Made by a program: the position numbers and the translations under genes. A DNA stretch of 64,000 bases from Simmondsia chinensis. Its lineage: Eukaryota; Streptophyta; Magnoliopsida; Caryophyllales; Simmondsiaceae. Location of the stretch: contig JAGTTD010000011.1 in the NCBI GenBank assembly GCA_018398585.1, positions 5,021,001-5,085,000 on the forward strand. The letters are read 5' to 3'. Below, one piece after another: positions 57,569-64,000 of the stretch. Within the stretch, counting starts at the first letter, position 1. Every line of letters begins with the position of its first letter. The notes beneath the pieces were generated by a model. It was not told the origin of the DNA. It did not search any database and worked only from the letters and a program-made list of their open reading frames with translations.

Positions 57569-59320
57569 GATGGATTTTGGATGAGGCAATGTTAACGTCC
57601 TGTCATATATTAAATCATGTTCTAAATAAGAAAAATAAAATAAGCCCGTGTGAATTGTGAAACAAACGAGCCCCTAATTTGAATTATCTAGAGAAGGTTG
57701 GGGGGGGGGGGGGGGGGGTCCTTAAAGTCCCTGAGCCTAATCGTAAGAAGTTAGGTGAACGACGCATTGATTGCATTTTTGTTGGATGTGCGCCTCATAG
57801 TAAAGCATATCGGCTCCATATCATTGAATCTAATAATTATATCAATGTAAATACAATAATAGAATCGAAAGATGCCATCTTTGATGAGACTCCGTTTACC
57901 TCTATCCCTAAACCGAGGGATTATGTGCTGGTTGAGAATGACACTCAAGTGTCATATAATGATGCTCATCATGAGAGGGAAGATGTCCCTGAAAGTGCTC
58001 TAGAATTCCGAAGGAGTAAGAGAGCAAGGAAAGAGAAATCTTTCGGTTCGGACTTCTACACATTTTTGGTAGAAGGTTCAAGGAACAATATGAATCATGC
58101 GACTCGATATTGTTGTGTCATGGAAGCTAATCCCATGACGTTTGATGAGGCAATGAGGTCTCATGATGCCTCCTGTTGGAGAGAGGCAGTGAATGATGAG
58201 ATGGGTTCCATCATAGATAATAATACCTGGGTATTGGTGGATCTTCTACAACGTAGTAAGCTCATCGGGTGTAAATGGATCTTCAAAAAGAATATGAAAG
58301 TCAATGGAATGATTGACAAGTTTAAGGCCCGATTGGTAGCTCAAGGGTTCACCTAAAAACACAAGTTGGACTACTTTGACACCTGTGCCCCTATGGCAAG
58401 AATATTAACTATAAGAGTTTTAATAGCTCTTGCCTCGATTTATAAACTAGTGATTCACCAAATGGATGTCAAAATGGTATTCCTGAATGGTGAGCTAGAA
58501 GAGGAGGTGTACATGCAATAGCTGGAAGGTTTTGTTGTTCCAGGCCAAGAGAGAAAAGTATGTAAACTCATACGTTCTCTGTATGGGCTAAAGCAAGCCT
58601 TAATTCTATAGCACTAGAAATTTGATCAAGTTGTTCTAAACAAAGGACTCGTTATAAACAAATAAGATAAATGTGTCTATAGCAAGTTTGATAATAGCAA
58701 AGGGGTCATTAAATGTTTGTATGTCAATGACATGTTGATATTCGGTACTGATGTGGAACAAGTAGAGGAAACTAAACAGTTTCTCTCAGAAAATTTTACT
58801 ATGAAGGACATGGGTGAGGTGGAGGTAATCCTTGGTATAAGAACTGTAAGGAAAGGTGATACCATTTCCTTGACTCAGTTTCACTACGTTGAAAATGCAT
58901 TGAAAAGATTCCACTTTGATGAGTGTGCATTGGTGTCCATTCCAATGGATCCTAGTGTGGAACTTGTACCGAATGAGGGAGCTCCAGTGTCCCAATTGAG
59001 ATATGCCTAAGTCATTGGTTGTCTTATGTACGCTATGACAAGCACAAGGCCTGACAAGCCTTTGCTGTTGGGAAACTTAGTAGGTACTAGCAATCCAAGT
59101 AAGATACATTGGCCTGTTGTGGATCGTGTAATGAAGTACCTTAAAAAAAAAAAAATTTCCATGGATTATGGTATTTCTTATGTAGGATATCCTCCTACTT
59201 TGGAGGGGTACTCTGATCTGAGTTGGATCTCCGATGTGGAGGATCATGCATCCATAAGTGGATGGATATTCCTGCTTGGTGGGGGTGCGGTTTCTTGAGG
59301 GTCTAAGAAACAAACTATTA
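57569..59320 (+). pseudogene. copia integrase end, RT and partial RNase H
   Basis: The copia reading resumes as DGFW after the gypsy insertion. The frame 57679-58356 contains KKLGERRIDCIFVGCAPHSK and then the RT start (IGCKWIFKKNMKVNGMIDKF). The RT continues with HQMDVKMVFLNGELEEEVYM and a catalytic YVND (58720-58731) in place of YVDD, in 58717-59010. RNase H begins at about 59200 (YSDLSWISDVEDHASISGWI) and breaks off at GSKKQTIM, where the next gypsy LTR starts. Stops at several places make it inactive. Confidence 0.83.
57700..57718 (+). repeat. Homopolymer G tract (19 G)
   Basis: Nineteen consecutive G inside the copia integrase-RT linker, at a position where related proteins show no glycine run. 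It may be an expanded tract or an assembly artefact. Confidence 0.85.
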
Positions 59321-59699
59321 TGATTCCTTTAGTTTTTGGTTGTAATTGGTCTTGGATTGCATGTAATGTTTTTGACTTGTTTTGGGGTTGTAATTGGAAG
59401 TTAGTTGGCAGGACATTTTGGGCGCCAAAGTCGGTTAAGGGGTCGAGCAAGTCAAATGAGGCGGCTAAGTAAGTTTTGGCGCCAGAATTAGTTAGTTTCG
59501 GGTAGAGCTTGGTGTCTTGGTTCAATGTATTAGATCAAGTATAAATAAGCTCAAATCATGTATATTCTGGATTCAATCAATACAAATCAGATTTCCTCTT
59601 GGAAATTCTCTCTCTATTTCTCATCCCCTTCACTTCTCTTCTCATCTTAACTCTCTCTTCTACAAGGTTAACTTCCAGTCTTCGAATTGGAAGCTAACA
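59321..59699 (+). repeat. 5' LTR of gypsy element
   Basis: It is bounded by copia RNase H on the left and by the primer site on the right. It contains gtataaataagc (about 59538), a TATA-like box, and two ggcgcca words that are also found in the 54-kb gypsy LTRs. Its partner is outside the window. Confidence 0.75.
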
Positions 59700-59774
59700 A
59701 TTGGTATCAGAGCTAGTTCAAGCAATCAATTGATTGATTGGAGCTGGAAAAACAAAAGAAAAACAATCAAAATA

Positions 59775-61678
59775 TGACTGATGGAGTGAGGACTCGATCG
59801 GGTGCTGGTGGAGCCAATGCAGCTGCAGTTATTAGTCCTGAGGTGTCTTACGCTGCTGTTGTTGGTGCAAATGCCACAACCGGACATCAGAATCTTACTA
59901 CTGCTCATCTTCAAGACATACATGATCGCCTAAACAATGTAGAAAAGCTTGATCAATTTCAGGAACGAATGCTCTTAAACATGCAACAGTTACTGCTGGA
60001 AAGTGACTTGAAAAAAGAAGATCGTTTGCAGCAAATTGAGGCGAAACTTATGAAATTTCAGGATCAGATTAATAAGCAAGGAGAATCATAGCTTAATGCG
60101 ATCCTTAAGCCTGCTAGCTAGATTATTCCACCTGCTGAAGTGGTTCAACAGCAAGTGAACAACAGCGGAGCTGAGAGTTTAGCAAGGAATCGAGATAAAT
60201 CTCCAATGATTCAACCGGAGGCTGGACCTTCAATTCAAATCAGATCAGTGGATGATCGACCTCCAGAGGTTGAGATTGCTGCAGAGAATCATGATCGAAC
60301 CGCAGAACAAGCTCATTCTAGATTGAATGGCCTGAATTCAGATCAGAATTTAAGGCCTCCTGATTCTGTCATTCACCACAGAAATACAATTGATGACTTC
60401 GAACGTCAAGATAGGCCACCTGATCAGCATTTTTAGCAAAGATTAGTGAGTAATGATACTTCATCAAGTGGCAGAAGCAGTTCTCATAGGCAGCCAAGAG
60501 TCCAAATTGAGCCTTTTGATGGCAAGCAGCCGGAGTCTTGGTTGAGAAGGTGTGATCGGTACTTTCAATACTACAACATAAGTGAAGCTGAAAAAGTTGA
60601 GCTAGCAGCAGTACACTTGCATGGAGATCATGAGGTGTGGTTTTATATTGTGTTGAAAAGCAAACCTAATCTTTCTTGGGGCCAATTCGTAGAAGAATTG
60701 TGTGAACGATATGGGGAAGAGGAGATAAGTGATGTAATTGACAGTTTTAATAAGGTGTATCAAACCTCTACCTTGAAAGAGTACATGATCAGGTTTGAGA
60801 ACCTTCGAGCTAACCTGTTGTCCATGATATCCATCGCTCCACAGGATTCAGAGGCATATTATGTCTCTTGTTTCATTAGTGGTTTGAAGCCTAGGATCAA
60901 AAGCATGGTGAAGGCCATTGGTCCTAAGACATTGTCAAAAGCTTATAACAAGGCTAAGTTGATTGAAGCTACTCTTGGAACCTCAAGTGATAAGAGTCAG
61001 CTTAAAGGCAGTAGCTTCAGATCTCAGCACAAGGATGCATCAAGCTCCAGATTTAGGCGTGCTGTTGGCAAGAGCTCAGTGAGATTGTGTTACCGATGCA
61101 ACCAACCTTATCAGCCTGGACATAGATGCAATTCCAAGTCCCTGATGTCTGCAAGAGGATCACGAGTAGAGATTGATTCAGGCAGTGAGGATTCAGTAGC
61201 TGAGATTGACAGCTTTGAGCATTCTTCACAACATGAGTTGATGGAGGATGAAGTCGAGATTTCTATGAAAGCCTTGACCGGGAGTGGAGCTCACAATACC
61301 ATTCGCATCAAAGGAAAGGCTGGTAAAACTTCCATTATTATTCTTATTGATAGTGGGAGCACGCATAGCTTTGTTGATCCAAAATTGATAAAGAAAGTGA
61401 AGCATGAAGTGACTAAGATTCATCCTTTGGCGGTTATGGTGGCTGATGGCAACTCCATAACTACTCAAAATAAGTGCCAAGCTTTCCAATGGTCTATGCA
61501 AGATCATCAATTCACTTTTGATTTTAGAGTTCTTCCTTTGGGAGGTTGTGATATGGTGCTCGGTGTAGATTGGATGAGATCATTCAAACCGGTGGTGTTT
61601 GATTTTGATAAAATGATAGTAGCATTTGAAGTTCATGGCACTAAAGTATCACTGCAGGGTATTTTTGATGAAGCATAG
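59775..61678 (+). pseudogene. gypsy gag and protease (three in-frame stops before capsid)
   Basis: Gag starts MTDGVRTRSGAGGANAAAV at 59775. One reading continues through stops at 60089, 60119 and 60434 into a 410-codon open frame (60446-61678). That frame holds the capsid (FDGKQPESWLRRCDRYF, ELCERYGEEEISDVIDSFNK), an intact zinc knuckle (CYRCNQPYQPGHRC, about 61089-61130) and a full protease with LIDSGSTHSFVDP and GCDMVLGVDWMRSF. The closest relatives in the window are the gag proteins at 18493-19326 and 54620-56720. It forms the virus-like particle core in active elements. Confidence 0.88.
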
Positions 61679-61684
61679 CTTCGG

Positions 61685-64000
61685 TTGATAAATGGCAAGT
61701 GTTTACAAGTCGGATTCAAGAAGAATGCAATCCAGTGGCTTGTGCAGTTGTTTGTTATCTCTCATGTTGAACTTCAGCCAGTGATTCAGCCTGAGGTTCA
61801 CGCTTTGATTGAAGAGTTTGAAGATGTTTTTGAGCAGCCAAAGAGCCTTCCTCCTCAAAGGAGTGTAGATCATGCCATATACTTGGAGCAAATTCTGATC
61901 CGGTTAGGATCAGACCTTACCGATATGCTCATGCTTCAAAAATCATAAATTGAGAAGCAAGTTGATGAGTTGCTTCACATGAGTTTCATTAGACCAAGCC
62001 ATAGTCCTTTCGCCTCACCTGTGATCCTTGTGAAGAAGAAGGATGGGACGGCTAGGATGTGCATTAATTATCGCCATTCGAATTCCTTGACAGTGAAAGA
62101 TAAGTTTCCTATCCCTGTTATAGATGATTTGCTTGATGAGTTATTTGGAGCACGTTTCTTCTCTAAGCTTGATTTGAGGCAGGGATATCATCAAATCAGA
62201 GTTCTTGAGCCGGATATATATAAGACTGCTTTTCAGACTCACCATGGGCATTTCGAGTTTGTTGTTATGCCATTGGCTTAACAAATGCTCCGGCCACCTT
62301 TCAAGCGGCTATGAATGACATCTTCAAGCCCTTCTTGAGGAGATCAGTGCTAGTCTTCTTCGATGAGATATTGATATATAGCTCTTCTTATGAGGATCAT
62401 CTCATCCACCTTAGAGAAGTCTTTGTGGTAATGCGGCAGCACAAGTTTTTTGCCAAGTTGTCTAAATGCTCGTTTGCTCAGACCAAGCTTGAATATTTGG
62501 GTCATGTAATCTCTTAAGAAAGAGTTTCCACTGATCCTACCAAGGTCCAAGCAATGCAAGATTGGCCAATTTCAATAACCTTGAAGCAATTGAGGGGATT
62601 CTTGGGATTGATCAGATATTATAGGAAGTTCATTAAAGGTTATGGATCTATTGCTAAACCTTTAACTAAGCTCCTAAAAAAGGATGCTTTCTTGTGGTCA
62701 GAAAAGGCTCAAGCAGCCTTTGAGGCTCTCAAATGAGCCATGTGTGCAGCACCGGTATTAGCAATGCCCAATTTTGCTGAAGCTTTCATATTGGAAACAG
62801 ATGCGAGTGGGTCTGGTATTTGTGCTATTCTTTCTCAACAAGGAAGGCCTATTGGTTATTTGAGTCAAGCACTTAGTCCCAAGCATCAAGCCTTGTCAAC
62901 GTATGAGAAGGAGTACTTGGCTATTCTTCTAACAGTCGAGAAATGAAGGCATTACTTGGATGGTCATAGATTCATTATTCGAACTGATCACCAAAGCCTT
63001 AAGCACCTCCTTAAGCAAAAGATTGTAACTAAAATTCAAAAGAAGGGATTAATGAAGATGCTTGGCCTTGATTACGCCATAGAGTACAGAAGAGGTAAAG
63101 AGAATGCTGTAGCAGACGCATTGTCCAGGAAATTTGAAGATACAGAACAAGGCTCGAGTGGTGCAATGTCTATTGTTTTACCTTCATGGATGGAGGAAGT
63201 CTATAAGTCCTATAAAGGAGATCCTTTTGATCAAGAGTGTGTGACAGCAAGTCTGATAAAAAAGGCAGAAAAGGAAGACAATGCTGCTAAAATATCAGTG
63301 CAAAGAGGCATCATCAGGGTGTAGAACAGACTCTACATTCGTTCAGCAGCAGATTTGAGGTATCATATTGTTCAGGCCTCACACGATTCAGTTTGGGGAG
63401 GACATGCTGGTGTAGAGGGCACTTATCAAAGAATTGAAGCCTATTTTAGCTGGCCAGGCATGAAGAAGACCGTGAGTGAGTATGTCAAGGCATGTGAAGT
63501 TTGTCAACAAACTAAATCGGGGGATCATAGGTACAAGGGACTTCTTCAGCCACTTCCCATTCTGGATGGAGCTTGGATCAACATTAGCTTGGATTTCATA
63601 GAGGGTTTACCTAAGTCTTATAACAGGGAAGTCACATGGATTGTAGTGGATCGTTTCACCAAGTATAGCCACTTCATTTCACTCATATGGCCTGTTACAG
63701 CTGAGAAGTTGGCTAAGATCTTCCTTAACAACATATATAAGTTACATGGATTGCCTCAATCCATTATCTCTGATCGGGACAAGATCTTCACAAGCAATAT
63801 TTGGAGGGAGTTGTTCAAGTTGTCGGGTACTACATTGGCACTTAGCTCATCTTATCATCCCCAAACAAATGGGCAAACCGAGCATGTTAACCAATGTATA
63901 GAGTAGTACCTTCGGAGCATGGTTTTCTCACATCCTAAGGAGTGGAACCGTTGGCTTTCTCTAGCTGAATATTGGTTCAACACTCATGAACATGCATCTA
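61685..64000 (+). pseudogene. gypsy pol: RT, RNase H, integrase (partial, broken)
   Basis: RT: 61970-62281 ([29 protein letters not shown]), a -1 frameshift near 62273, then 62311-62517 with catalytic FFDE at 62356-62367, where FFDD is expected. Thumb and RNase H: 62554-62946 ([29 protein letters not shown]) and 62956-63324 (IRTDHQSLKHLLKQ, VADALSRKF). Integrase: 63355-63906 with an H-H-C-C finger (H-D-S-V-W-G-G-H; C-EV-C), catalytic Asp in SLDFIEGLP and SDRDKIF, and Glu in GQTEHVN. Stops occur at 62515, 62734, 62944, 63322 and 63904. It continues past the window. Confidence 0.88.

Larger units (their letters stand above)
51540..59320 (+). mobile_element. Ty1/copia element broken by three insertions
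   Basis: Plus-strand gag, protease, integrase, RT and RNase H of one copia element can be followed in order. It is interrupted by a 103-bp RTE tail (53924-54026), a gag-only gypsy element (54082-57568) and, within RNase H, by the gypsy element starting at 59321. Removing the first two restores a continuous integrase reading across the junctions. The 3' part lies beyond the window. Confidence 0.82.
59321..64000 (+). mobile_element. Ty3/gypsy chromovirus-like element, truncated by window end
   Basis: The 5' LTR (59321-59699) starts tgattcc and ends gctaaca. A perfect tggtatcagagc primer site follows at 59702-59713. Gag, protease, RT, RNase H and integrase follow on the plus strand in gypsy order. 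It is inserted in the RNase H of the copia element. The 3' LTR and target duplication lie beyond base 64000. It is relatively young-looking: long open frames interrupted mostly by single stop codons. Confidence 0.9.

Noticed and set aside
61226..61510. A 94-codon minus-strand ORF
   Set aside because: It is antisense to the intact gag-protease frame of the gypsy element.
1..64000. CRISPR arrays, bacterial operons, rRNA genes, plastid genes or viral genes
   Set aside because: None was seen. Regularly spaced short repeats occur only as the foldback core array and microsatellites, and all pol genes match plant retrotransposons.

Overview
This window looks like nuclear DNA of a flowering plant, probably a eudicot. 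It is AT-rich, and almost every recognisable protein is a plant-type retrotransposon protein (Ty1/copia, Ty3/gypsy, L1-like and RTE-like LINEs). Primer-binding sites are the plant initiator-Met type (tggtatcagagc). Terminal repeats and target-site duplications (TSDs) fit plant hAT, Mutator-like and MITE families. There are no operons, rRNA genes, CRISPR arrays or phage genes. One ordinary host gene is visible: an intact 1069-residue single-exon ORF on the minus strand at 45614-48823, encoding a DUF2921-family membrane protein.

Layout. 1-5 kb: a decayed LTR element (repeats near 1300-1612 and 2386-3570, primer site at 1615). Its second repeat is split by a 918-bp insertion that itself holds a TRIM-like mini-element; LINE 3' ends lie nearby. 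5138-10133: a full-length minus-strand copia element with TSD taata. 11666-12682: a long foldback, Mutator-like element with a 9-bp TSD. 13000-26000: a three-layer nest in which an internally deleted gypsy remnant was entered by a plus-strand copia element (14305-25269, TSD ccttt), whose 5' LTR was entered by a minus-strand gypsy element (14469-19703). 27718-32627: another minus-strand gypsy element. 33.7-37.7 kb: copia fragments, one carrying a 903-bp hAT-like element. 40-44.6 kb: a copia tail, an RTE LINE insertion with a 17-bp TSD, and an L1-like insertion that encodes only ORF1. 45.2-49.5 kb: the host gene, with a MITE just downstream of its stop codon, a 104-bp RTE-tail insertion in its leader region and a second Mutator-like foldback upstream. 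51.5-59.3 kb: a copia element broken by a 103-bp RTE-tail insertion and by a gag-only gypsy element (54082-57568, TSD gatgg, near-identical LTRs). 59321-64000: a plus-strand gypsy element that runs off the window.

How the parts relate. The retroelements are self-contained and almost all carry stops or frameshifts, so none looks autonomous. Several small elements look like parasites of larger ones: the gag-only gypsy copy resembles the neighbouring pol-bearing gypsy copies, and the ~100-bp (TTG)n-tailed pieces share the 3' end of the RTE LINE at 40.4 kb. I see no clearly new multi-gene system. The most unusual items are the paired Mutator-like foldbacks (one with an RTE tail in both arms), the scattered RTE tails, the gag-only gypsy element and the ORF1-only LINE. 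All boundaries and similarities were judged by eye.
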